A program made the translations under genes and the position numbers. Shown piece by piece: positions 1-11,200 of a DNA stretch of 64,000 nt (its first letter is position 1; the number at the start of each line of letters is the position of its first letter). The notes under the pieces are model-generated. The model made no database searches and had not been told where the DNA came from. It saw only the letters and a list, made by a program, of their open reading frames with translations. The DNA is from Temnopleurus reevesii (taxonomy: Eukaryota > Echinodermata > Echinoidea > Temnopleuroida > Temnopleuridae), in assembly GCA_036244855.1 (NCBI GenBank), contig BQKZ01000543.1, forward strand, positions 28,920-92,919, given 5' to 3'.

Positions 1-566
1 TTTTTTTTTTTTTTTTTTTTTTATAAATCGATTCCCAATATTTTCAAGCATTATTGTAACCCACTTGGAAAATGAAATACATTGAAACTGTACCCCCTCC
101 CCCCAAAAAGAAATAAAATAAAAATCCAATTTTGGAGTAGTTTTAAGGCTGACATGCATGCAATATCAAATCTTCCATCGCCCAGTGGCGTGAAGTCCGA
201 TTTCCCTGAAAAACGTGAACGAAAGAGATGGGTGGATCGCATGTTTGTTTTGGGTTTTTTTTTTTTTTAAGGGGGAGGGGTAGTTTTTTCTCCATTACCG
301 AGACAAGAACAAAAAGATGCGTGCCAAGGTGGGATGAAATGGTATTTTCGAGAGTATAGGAGAAGTAAAGTTTGTTCATTCCTGGATCCATCACTGACGG
401 TATGTACAGGGCAAGAAAAATACAAAATTAAGAAAGATGGAAATACAATATTTTCAAATCATCCACCACTCATCAAATTGTCGCATCATTCTCAGAAGAT
501 TTGAAAAGTCTACAAAATACACCCTTGGAAATCTCAACCTTTGATCGGGAACTGTGTCAATCTAAT

Positions 567-596
567 GGGGTTCCATCAACATTTTGATGGAACCCC
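567..596. repeat. Perfect 13-bp hairpin
   Basis: Arms GGGGTTCCATCAA and TTGATGGAACCCC are exact reverse complements around the 4-base loop CATT. No run of T or gene nearby suggests a terminator role. Confidence 0.8.
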
Positions 597-1508
597 CTTG
601 CAAATGCATGTGCCATGTACATGTATATTGCTATATTGCAGGCAAACTTTCAAACATATGTAATTTGGGGTCAACTGGGAAAGATGTTGCGTAACCTTCA
701 CTCCCATTTTTATTAGAAAAACAAAAAATAGCATTCATTTGAGAGAGCTTTAAAATCACATCCTGAGCCTGTGCAAAACTATTATTTTAATGTTAAAATA
801 ATTGGTGAGTCTGGACATTTACATCAGCAAGATAAACCGAAATATGTTGTGCTTGATATTAGATATCAATAATTTATATTGAAAGCTTTTGCTCAGAATT
901 AGGAGTTTTTTATTGTAAAAAATGATCCATAAATGACTGCATATCTCCTTAACAAGAAAGACTTACTAATAGTAATACCTTGTGAAAACATTTTAGATAA
1001 GTTCACAAACAAAAACTCAACATCTACAAACATCACATGGACCCTACAATATCTTGATATTGTAAATCAATTTCAATGGTCTAGCTTATATTTAGAAACC
1101 ATCAAAATGACATTTATGAAGCAGGGGCAATAGATAGCGCCAGGCGATTGGGAGGAAAGAGTTTCGAGTTGGCTTCAAGCTAAAAGAGTTGTGATAAACT
1201 TTATATAGTTTGATCATTTTCAATGGAAGTTAAATCTTCCTGTTATAGATGTTATCTTCACGCACGTGATTCTCTTGGTGATTTTAGAAGCTATTGAATA
1301 TCAAACAATTCATATCCACAAATCCAGACAGTGCTTCCTACCTGAGGGCCTATAAGAATAGGATCCTCTTGGGATCCCATTGGGTGAATAAAATGGTATC
1401 GATTGGTATGGTAGGGAGAACTATTCATATTCCAGCAGATTATGATTTATAAAGGTTTTTAAATTGCCATTGGTGAAACAGTTTTTTTCCAAATCTGTAT
1501 GTCCCAGT

Positions 1509-1539
1509 TCTACTACGACGATGACTACTACTACTACTG

Positions 1540-1583
<44 letters not shown>

Positions 1584-1587
1584 ACTG

Positions 1588-1632
<45 letters not shown>

Positions 1633-1735
1633 ATATTACTACTACTAATAATAATACTACTAATACTACTACTACTACTATTACTATTACTACTACTATT
1701 ACGACTTCTACTACTACTAATACTACTAACCAGTG
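1509..1735. repeat. Trinucleotide array (TAC)n with (CTG)10
   Basis: About 225 bp of TAC/TAT/TAA-type triplets interrupted at 1552-1583 by ten uninterrupted CTG units (CAG on the other strand). The apparent poly-Thr/Ala/Asn open frame across it is an artefact of the repeat. Confidence 0.95.
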
Positions 1736-1782
1736 AAATTTACACTTTGCAATGTGCTCAAGAGATTTTTTGTTATTGCAAT

Positions 1783-1992
1783 TACCCTATCTTTAGGTGA
1801 CACCACCCGTCAAACAGGCATTCATCAGGATGAATATTTCTGACCGGTAACCAATTACCTCGACCGGGTTGAGTGCAGCACAAGGTGGATGATTTTGTTG
1901 TTGTTGAAGGGAATGAATGCAATTGCTTGGATTTAAACCACAGCCCTCTGGTTTAAAGAGGAGAGGCAGAATAACTTCAGCACAACGCTTCA
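1783..1992 (-). mobile_element. Diverged SINE copy
   Basis: Shares an ordered series of blocks with the better-preserved element at 2176-2466: TGAATATTTCTG / TGAATATT-type, ACCGGGTTGAGTGCAGCACA and GGATGA. The tRNA-like head is badly decayed. Same orientation as the second copy. Confidence 0.6.
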
Positions 1993-2175
1993 AAGAGTAT
2001 CCCCGAACTGTTTAAATACGATTAATGTTTGTAAATTTTTTAAATTCGAGTCGAGTTAAGCTCCGAAAGACCTCTAATAATGACTCCATTATGAAGGGGT
2101 ATTGGGCCTCCTCTTGGAGAGCTATGTTAAGACCTACCAGGAACTACTTCAGCAAGGCTATTGAGTGCTGAAATT

Positions 2176-2466
2176 TCTCTTTGAAGTAATAGATGCAATT
2201 TATATAGCGCACGTATCCACTCTGCCAAGTGCTCAAGGCGCTTTACATTAATATTACCCTGGCTTTAGCCCGGCAGCCATCCGCGGCGCACTTGGCATTT
2301 CAAGGAATAAATATTCCTGCCAGGTACCCATTCACCTCACCTGGGTTGAGTGTAGCACAATGTGGATGAATTTCTTGCTCAAGGAAATTGACGCTATGGG
2401 TAGGATTCAAACCTACGACCCTCTAGTTGAAAGGCGAGAGTCACGACCACTACACCACGGTGCCTC
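2176..2466 (-). mobile_element. tRNA-derived SINE
   Basis: Read on the minus strand, the element starts GGAGGCACCG, has a consensus pol III A box (TGGTGTAGTGG) and about 40 bases later a near-consensus B box (GGTTTGAATCC, one change from GGTTCGAATCC). It continues into a non-tRNA body to the segment TATATAGCGC. This family type is common in sea urchin and other marine invertebrate genomes (from memory; not searched). Confidence 0.75.
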
Positions 2467-2683
2467 CGAAGTACATTCGAAGTAGAACTCTAATCTTATG
2501 TGCTGTCATTGTGAGAGCTCTTTTCTTTCTTTTGCATTTATACAACAGACTAAAACTAAATGATGGGAAATTCTTTAAAACTTGCATCATGGTAAGATGA
2601 AATTTTAGCTCCTAATGTGCATCAACTCGATAAATTGAAATTTATGATCCCTAATACACTGAAAAAATTGCCAACCTCAAACC

Positions 2684-2749
2684 TGTCCAGATCTGAACCT
2701 GGGTCGGTTTGAGTTACGCAGTTTTGGTGTAACAGGGACCTATCTTAAG
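2684..2749. repeat. Fragment of inverted-repeat element family
   Basis: Contains CCTGGGTCGGTTT and ends GGTGTAACAGGGACC, the reverse complement (with few changes) of the start of the fragment at 3493-3650. Likely a terminal fragment of a non-autonomous DNA element. Confidence 0.5.
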
Positions 2750-3204
2750 AATCATACCAGTTTACACAATAAATACAAAGTTGAAAGACGTATTTAAGAA
2801 TTCTATATCCAATTTATTCAATTGGTACATAAACTATATGATAGAATGTCTCTTCTAGAAAATGCAATCCAACAGATTGTTAACAAGGTAATCTTAAAAG
2901 TCACACATCTCAATTAACACAAAAATACTAAATATGGATAATTCACTGCACTTGGAAAGTAACGAGTTTTAAACCATGAATGGTTTGATATATAAATCTA
3001 CAAAGAAGTCTATAATTTTATTTCATATTTTGATAGATAGGAAAAATCTACATTTCAAAGAAAATATTTGTCATTTCATTCTCTTAAAGATACAGCATCA
3101 TATGGCTTTATAGAATAAGGCAACATTTAATATTTGCATGATTACATGATTAACTCAATAGCTATTAAGACTGACCTTTCTATAAATGTCTTCAACTTTT
3201 CATG

Positions 3205-3487
3205 ATCATATATATGCATTTTGAAAATATAGAGGTACACAAAGGATTTGGTCACACATATGGCTTTCTCATGTAAAACTAAAGACAAGAATTATTCCAT
3301 TTGATTGATTCTGTATCAAATAGAAAATCAATACCAATAAACTTGATTTACATGAATTCATTCATAATTTTGATGTAAAAATTTGTTTTTAAAACTTTTT
3401 TAGAGTTTACCCAATATTGGATTCCAAATAGTGTTTATAACAATGTATGTTGGAAAGAAACATCATAATTTCCAACCCAATTAGGAA
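3205..3487. repeat. Direct duplicate, copy 1
   Basis: Begins CATGATCATATATATGC and is repeated almost base for base at 3652-3935 immediately after an N. Only a few substitutions and small indels separate the copies. Confidence 0.9.
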
Positions 3488-3492
3488 ACATA

Positions 3493-3650
3493 GGCCCCTG
3501 TTACACCGACAGAAATAGCGACCCTGGGTCGGTTTCGGGTCGCTTTGGGGTAGGTTTCGGGTCGTTAATTTTTTGGTGTAAACATCGAAGAACCGACCTC
3601 AACCCGGCCCAGGGTCGCTCAAGCAAACCGATCCGAGACCACATCCCGAT
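3493..3650. repeat. Fragment of inverted-repeat element family
   Basis: Starts CCCCTGTTACACC and carries repeated GGGTCGGTTTCGGGTCG motifs, locally GC-rich in AT-rich DNA. A related but distinct unit with TTTACACC...GGTGTAAA occurs at 16627-16745. It is cut off by the N at 3651. Confidence 0.5.
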
Positions 3651-3651
3651 N

Positions 3652-3935
3652 CATGATCATATATATGCATTTTGAAAATATAGAGGTACACAAAGGATTT
3701 GGTCACACATATGGCTTTCTCATGTAAAACTAAAGACAAGAATTATTCCATTTGATTGATTCTGTATCAAATAGAAAATCAATACCAATAAACTTGATTT
3801 ACATGAATTCATTCATAATTTTGATGCAAAAATTTGTTTTTAAAACTTTTTAAAAGTTTACCCAATATTGGATTCCAAATAGTGTTTATAACAATGTGTG
3901 TTGGAAAGAAACATAATTTCCAACCCAATTAGGAA
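3652..3935. repeat. Direct duplicate, copy 2, following an N at 3651
   Basis: Near-identical to 3205-3487. Abrupt start straight after a single N suggests two overlapping allelic contigs were joined rather than a biological duplication. Confidence 0.85.
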
Positions 3936-4691
3936 ACATATTGGAAGTGCCATGCAACCTTCCATTATGTAAACAAAATCTTCTTACAGAAACACAACAA
4001 TTTATCCAGGAAACACAGATATAGACATTACAATAAACCAGGTTTAACTTGAGCCATGACAGAGTTGTTACCATTGGGACCCATTATCTATCATCATTAC
4101 TAGAAATCACGTAAATCTGCAAGTAAAACATTTATATCAACACAACTATTTGAATATCTATTACAGTAAAATTGTAGTATTATAAATTACAAAATTTAAG
4201 TACATACGTCATCAAACATTCCATGCATGATAAGCACACTAACACAACAATGTGGACACTTGGTAGAAAGAGGTACCAGAATGCTTTTATTTACTTCAGA
4301 TTGGCTTTCATTTATATGGTGATATGTTTCCATTGTATTTGCAATATTCAAATTTGTAAGGAGGCACAATCGCACAACAGTAAACTTTCATGTGAAGATG
4401 ATAAAGATTTAGAATCAGAAGTAAAAGAAGAAAATACACAAGATACAGAACATACAACATAAATATGCTACTTGTTATTAGGAATGCTTATATTGCAACC
4501 AACTATTGCCATATAATTGGAGAGACATTTTTAAACAAGAACAGCCAATTTCATAAGTAATAAAGGAATATTATAATGACAACAATCCCATGCTCTGTTT
4601 AGGGCGAACAAACCTGAAAGACTTAAAATTCTATTTCAAATAAAAACTAAATTGCAAAATATAATCAACATCTTCTGGCTACATACAATGT

Positions 4692-5120
4692 TTTATTTTC
4701 AACAAATGTAAAACACACAGACATTACAAATTCCTAGGGTAATACTTTGCATTGTTTATACCATCACATAATAATATTCTGGTGTTACTGCTTATGCAGT
4801 TGATTTAGTCATGACATTTAATTTTCGAAAAGAGTTGTGATAATATCTAATATCAAAATAATTCCTCATCAATATTCTAAAATCCAAGAACAATTGATTT
4901 GCAAATGAGAACTTCATCTAGGTGACACAAGTCAATAAGAAATGCAGGTATCAATTCCCACCTTTTCAAACTATCGGCAGTTTGTGAATAGACTGTCTCT
5001 CCATACACATCATCTAAACACCTATAATTTTTTTAGGGGGTGGCTGACTATTGTAACTAAGCTGATCAATTTGATGTAGCCATCATGGAAGGCTAAATGT
5101 TGACCGGCCTTTATCTCGGT
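4692..5120 (-). other. Probable TEP1 3' UTR with candidate poly(A) signals
   Basis: Non-coding sequence after the TEP1 stop. Reading the minus strand, an ATTAAA occurs at 4817-4822 and the first AATAAA at 4692-4697, giving a 3' UTR of roughly 310-450 bases. The actual cleavage site cannot be fixed from sequence; another AATAAA lies at 4286-4291. Confidence 0.4.
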
Positions 5121-5240
5121 TTACTGTTTCCACTCGAGCAGATAGACGTTTCCTAGTCGGTCACCGCACAGGACAGTGTTACTGGTCTGAGACATGGTGG
5201 TCAAGCTGGTCACTGGAGATGGACAGAAGAACTGACCAAC
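5121..5240 (-). CDS. TEP1: TEP1 exon w38: last coding exon and stop
   Basis: 39 codons plus TAA (5121-5123): [18 protein letters not shown], then [16 protein letters not shown]. The human protein ends AVGDVQGNVYFLNWE, so the end is complete. Acceptor TTTACCAG|GTT. Confidence 0.96.
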   Translation of the reverse strand, partial: VGQFFCPSPVTSLTTMSQTSNTVLCGDRLGNVYLLEWKQ

Positions 5241-8200
5241 CTGGTAAATGCAAAGAAAAGAAAGAAAATACAATAATCAATATATCAATTCATATCATGG
5301 ATGATTAAAACATACATGCTTACTTGATTTATGTGAGTTATTTGTAATGCGTCATATTTGTCACCAATTCTTTTTAGAAATAGAATAATATTTCAATCGC
5401 AGGATTATAAAAGTGCAAGCCCAAATCAAATTGACAGAATATCTATTTTCCAGAATACCCCTTGTGAATAAGTTGAAACATGAAACATGAAAACTAATCT
5501 ATAGCACTATACTTTATTTTATTGTCCAGAAAATACAAATGTTAAAACTAATAATCCTACAAACATTTTTCAGAGACATGTATGTAGTTTTTATTTTGAC
5601 TAACATGAGATTTGTATGAGTAATTTAAGGATTTAAGAAGAATAATCACATTAGAACGAAAAAAATAGGTTTACTGTATTGGAAAAGGAAAAATCAATAA
5701 TTGTGATGATCTGATACCAGAAATCCCTAAATCTTTTGTCTGAATTTCAATCATCATTTGTAATATAATATTGATGATACATGATTTATCATGAAATCCA
5801 TATCAACAGTTGTCATAACAACATCATAACGAGAACAAATGTTGTCGCTGGAATTAAAACAGATTCATCACATATTCATGATGAGTGTGATGGCCAAGTC
5901 ATCTCTCAATACCCCTAGCATGGATGTGTAAGAGGTGCTAAACTCCTTATAGAGGTATCCTCTTACGCTCGTGGGGTCTACTAACATTACGCTCACAAAG
6001 CAACACAAACCAAAGTCCCTAATCAGGAAACGAGAATTATCAGGTATGAATTCATGGAAACATCAACTCTAACTTTCCAACCATATAGACTCCATCTCAC
6101 AATAGATGCAATCCTAAATTGTATTCATGGTCATGGGAGCGGCATTTTAGGTTGAACCTCACGACACAGGTCAAATGCTGCATGGAGTGAGTTACACCAG
6201 ATAGATTTAATCTGAGTTTCGGTCCCTGACGTAGCAATCATGTCCTCGGGCAAGGTATTTAGTTACATGTATCAAAACACAAAAGGCTTCAACCCAAGAG
6301 AGATATTAGAGACACAAAGAAAAACTGATTGTAGGTTGAGATATGTATCAGTTTGAGAAAGGGGCCAGAAGGTAATGATCATCAAACATAAAGATGGTTC
6401 ACATTTTTAACATAGTTGTCCATTTTCAAAAATGAAATATACAAAAATCCAAACAATCAAATCTTTATGATCATTCATCAGACAAATGTTCTTATTTGAA
6501 AATAAGATAGAATAAATACAAAAAATCAGAGTTTTGATTTTAGAGGATTAGGAATCACAAATTTAGGCTATAACCTTTGGATAAACTAAGAATAGAAAAA
6601 TATGGTGATGACCAAGAGGCATCACAATATCAGTATAAATCTTACTTTGATGGGTAATTTGATGACTAATAGCTTCAAGCAATTTATGAAGAAAATGTAT
6701 AGGAATGATAATCAACCATATACAAAGCAACAATCTGATGAATACAAGAATAGAGGAAAAGAGATTATGCCTCTACATTGATTGGAATCAAGAAATGTCA
6801 AGATCAGATTTCTAAGCAGGGTGAGTGACCAGAATACAATGAAGATGTGATGAAAAATATTGGAAAATAGGTTTAAATTGTTCACCTTTTCATATTATGA
6901 CTAATTGAGCCTTTCAGACTGATTTATGACAAGTGTAAATCTTGAATCAATGCGTTGAGTTCCCAAAAGAATGTCAACTGAATTCTAAACTCAGTAAAAT
7001 TTTGTTGATTAGTAAAATCTAAAAAGAAATGATCAGTAAAATTGCAGAAAAAAAATGATAATAATTAAAAATTATCATCAGACTGCATCAATAAAATTTG
7101 ACAAATCATCATAACTCAATTATGTAATATGCTACTCTGTGTGACTGAACAGTAAAACTATAATTCCTTCTAGCTTCCAAGCAGAGTAAAAAATACTTCT
7201 TTTTATTCATCGGAGCTCTTTTAACATTTTCCTCTATAAAATATCCCCAGTAATACATTTTGCGAGGGCTATTTTAGAGCTCGAGTTATCTAAGGTTTAG
7301 GGGGCTAATTGCCGTTTACCTCTGTGTATAATTTTAACGCTGCACCCAACACAGAGCATACTATAAATAGTATCTTGTCATATACAAACCACTCTCATCC
7401 TGTATTACTTCCAATCAGACTAACCTGAAGTTTAAGAAGTTAGGTCATTAAAACTTCTAATATCCTTCCACAGTCTCAGCAGGGGAAAATGAAGTTTAAA
7501 AATAAAAAGAAATAATACAACAAAAATAATATTTTATCTGCTAAGTGCTATGAAAGGAGCCGAGCATAGGCCTTGACTCTTCGATTGTCTCCCCTCCATT
7601 AACTGAGGAGGATGGTGATAATTTACAAGTTCCTTCATTGCTCCAAAATTTCTGAAATAAAGTTTCCGTTTCGCTTTCACAAATTTGTAAATCTAGAACC
7701 AGAGCATGTATTTAGTACCATAAAACCGGGAGTGCAAGGTATAATTAGTAGGTAAAAACATATGTTTTCAAATTAGTATATATTTTGCCATTTTATTTTT
7801 AAATAGAACTGCACAATTCACACCCTGGAGTTCCTCAGGTAAACATGTAAAACTAACATTATGCTTAAATCTGAAACAAATTTCCAGAGGCCAGGCATGT
7901 TATCTTATTTGCAGGTAATGTAAGAGGCAGATAAAGAGTGGCCTACTTCTGAGAGCATATCTCACAGCTTGCTGCCTCCGATCTGTCAATATATTTGCAA
8001 GCGCTTCCTTGTTGTCACTTTAACAAATTATTCAATATCCACCGAGCTGTCTTCAATTGTTGGTCTTGTCCATTAAGGCTATTACTTTCTTCTCAAAAAG
8101 GAATTTTAAGTGTAAGTGACTACAAGCATGGTGCATTAAATCTGTATCTTTACACTTTTTGTGAGATCATGATTTTATTTTAATTTTCCCAAGATAATTA

Positions 8201-11200
8201 CGTAGCCAATTAGTTAATCATAAGTTAATAATTAGTTAATTACAACTTAAGCTTCATTATTTTGGCAATAAAAGGAAAAAAAATGTGATGAAGTATTTTT
8301 AAGAGAGAGATGATCTCAAGAAACCTTTGGAGATTTTCTAATAGATTTGCTCTGAAATAAATTGTTACAAGCTTTTCACTGTTCAAGAAATTAATGTCAT
8401 ATTGGTGATGAATTACCATATCAAGGAATTTTGAACAAACTTCGGCCAAATAAAGATGGCAGAATTTTGGGAGATCCATAAAGGGAGGTTGGAGGAGAGA
8501 AATTCGAACAAATTCAAAGAAAAGAAGGGACATAAAAGAATAGAACATTATCAGGATATTCCCACATAGTGATTTTCCTTGACGCTTCCATTTTTTCACC
8601 ATCAGACTAATTAGGTACTACCATGTACTGTGTATATGCAAGATCTCACTTTTTACTTTGGTAATGACTCTACATTTTTGAGAACAAATCAATTGGCAAT
8701 CAGTCAATTAACTTTCCATTTACTAGGCTATTCTACAATGATTTGACTGGTTAAGTTGGCATTAACTATGAGCCAGCTGCTTCAATGCACTTGTGTCTGG
8801 TCAATTAGTGCTAATGAAAAAGCAATTATTGAATATTTCTGAAGTTAAGTATGGCAGTTGGGTCAAATATTTAGGGGCATATTTTTGCCAAGTTGTGTTT
8901 CTCAGGAGCTTGTATCTTCAGAAGATGGGAGAGGAGGGTGAATTATAAAAGAAATACAAAGCATTAGGGAAAAGAAATAAAAAAATATATTATAATAGTG
9001 AGGGAAATAGAAAAGGCTAATATAAAGAGAACAATTCTATTTAAATTCTAGAACATGTAGTCTTGCTCCCAATATAATGTAGACAACAAAATTCAACAAA
9101 ACAATGGCTACTTTGAAAGGTAACAAAATGACAATATCCATGTTTGAAACTGACCATGGCACCCCACCGCTAAAAGTAGACCTTAATCTGCAGGACTTTG
9201 TGCAAGTTTTCTCCTCCCTGAATAGAGGTACTTCAATTTCTTCATCAGGTTGCCATAGTAACTGTCAACCTGGCTGGTTACTGAAGGATGTGAATCATGT
9301 CTTCCTTTCTACCTTTTGGCTGTCTTACAGCCTGAGGTAAGCTCCAAACCCAACAAAGTACCTCACATATTTATTTTCAAAGTAGGTCTACTACCCTTCA
9401 TAAAGCTGATTTCCCCTTCCCATCCCTCACTAAATCATACTGCAGGGGACAAGCCACTTTTCCTTGTCTCCCTCTCCAAATAACTTCTACACTTGAGGAG
9501 AATAAACCGTTCACTCCCATGTTAATCTACGAAAAGTACTCTAGCTCACGGAATGTGCAATCCATGTGCAGACATAATGAATGAACACCTCATCTGGTTT
9601 CACTAGACATCAGACGGATGAGATTAAATAGATTAATGTTACTCAAATTATCAACCACGACAAATCATTGGAGTGCGTGGCACATTAGCTCTGCCTTTCC
9701 AATTTGTCCGCTGTACACGTAGACAGAAAATGACTTGCTAAAACAATCAGGAAGTTTGTTGTAGAAGTGTAAACTGCCCTCAAAGTGACCAGGTGACGAT
9801 ATATGTACATAGTATGGCTCCTTGGACCACAAAAACCACACATAAGAATAGAAAGAAAAAAAGTACAATTTATAGATATTAGTCACTGGTACAAACATCC
9901 CATTCACACTTAGCAAGTGAACAACTGGTGAATAGCCAGTGGTTCCTACACTGTATGGAATAATCAACTTCTTTCCACTCAATGTGCATTATCCTGATTT
10001 ATTGTCTAATGCTACTAGAAAAAATGGCAATGTTATCATTTTTTAACACAGTGTACACAATTCATGAGAAAAACAAGGCCTAAATGGGGATGAAAAGCCA
10101 AAGAGCTTCTGAAAATATTTTCAAAGTCATATATCACATGATATTTGACAATTTTATTGTGATTTTTCAAATTTGTTAAAAATAAAAAAAAATTCAGGTT
10201 GGGACATTTTCAGAGGATCAATCGGTGGAGGGCATCAACATTTTTTTGGGGGGCTCAACATGAATTGGAAGCATGATCATCCTCCGAAAGTGTCCACCCC
10301 TCCTGCCCCCCCCCCCAAACTGGGTGGGATAAAACTTTATTCTTTTTTCTAATGGAGAGATTTCGCGATTAGGAGGGTGTAGGACTAGGTTGAAATAAGG
10401 AACGTTTCCTTTTTTTCTTTTATTATTTCCTTGCACCATTTTTTAACTTGATTTTTTTTGTTCGCTGTTGGATTTTCATCAATCTGAATATGGAATATAG
10501 AAAGGCCAGACAGCTTGATTAGAGAATCAATTGCTCTTTCAAAATGTCAGACAATGGGATTAAGAAGTCACACTTTTCAGGTTGTTATGGATTTGCATTA
10601 TATCACTCTAAAGGGGGCCAGGGATGTTTTGTTTTACTTTGAATCGTGACTTGGGATGATTCATCAACAATGCATCAAACTAGAAGAAGTCTGATTCATG
10701 ACGACCGCAATGACTTTCACACCCCTCACATGCCCAGGGTGTGCCCAGGGGTTGTAACATTGTCCAGGGCAAACATGAATTCATGTGTATTCATCATAAA
10801 TGACAAGGCTCTTAAATGCAACATAAACAAAGAAAATCATGTCTGAAATACCAGGGTAAAGGAGTCATGTTTTAAAGGAGAAATCTATCAAAGAAACGTA
10901 ATTCCAAATTTCAATAAAAATGAAGATAATATGAACAGCATATATTCAATTGAATAAGAAATAGGGAGATTACATTAATTTGCATGTATTCAAAAGTAAT
11001 ATTTACTCTTCAAATCTGCAACATTGATGATATCATGATCAGCTCTTATTGTACACATTTCCTCAATATTCTTCAAGATCCAATATTTCCTATAGACAGG
11101 CCCAACCTTGCACAATGTATGTCAAGGAAAATGATGGCTTTCTACAGAAATATCCATTGTCCAAAAAATATGTCACAGGAGACAATACATGGAAATGTGA

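Larger units (their letters stand above)
1..4690. other. 3' flanking DNA without a recognisable gene
   Basis: AT-rich DNA beyond the likely end of TEP1. It starts with a T-run (1-22). Apart from the repeats listed separately (hairpin, trinucleotide array, SINE copies, inverted-repeat fragments, duplicated block), nothing coding is seen. The longest ATG-start open frames are 60-90 codons and look random or repeat-derived. Confidence 0.6.

Noticed and set aside
1464..1736. 90-codon poly-Thr/Ala/Asn open frame
   Set aside because: Produced by the TAC/CTG triplet array; no flanking coding sequence.
2390..2466. Possible functional tRNA gene on the minus strand
   Set aside because: A and B boxes are present but the B box has a mismatch, the acceptor stem cannot pair, and the head continues into a SINE body.
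4223..4462. 79-codon plus-strand open frame with hydrophobic segment then acidic tail
   Set aside because: Superficially like a small secreted or membrane peptide, but there is no further support and it lies in the 3' flank antisense to TEP1.
8240..8602. 120-codon minus-strand open frame in the 15.8-kb intron
   Set aside because: Low-complexity Leu/Phe/Ile composition typical of AT-rich DNA, no recognisable motif, no splice or phase fit with TEP1.
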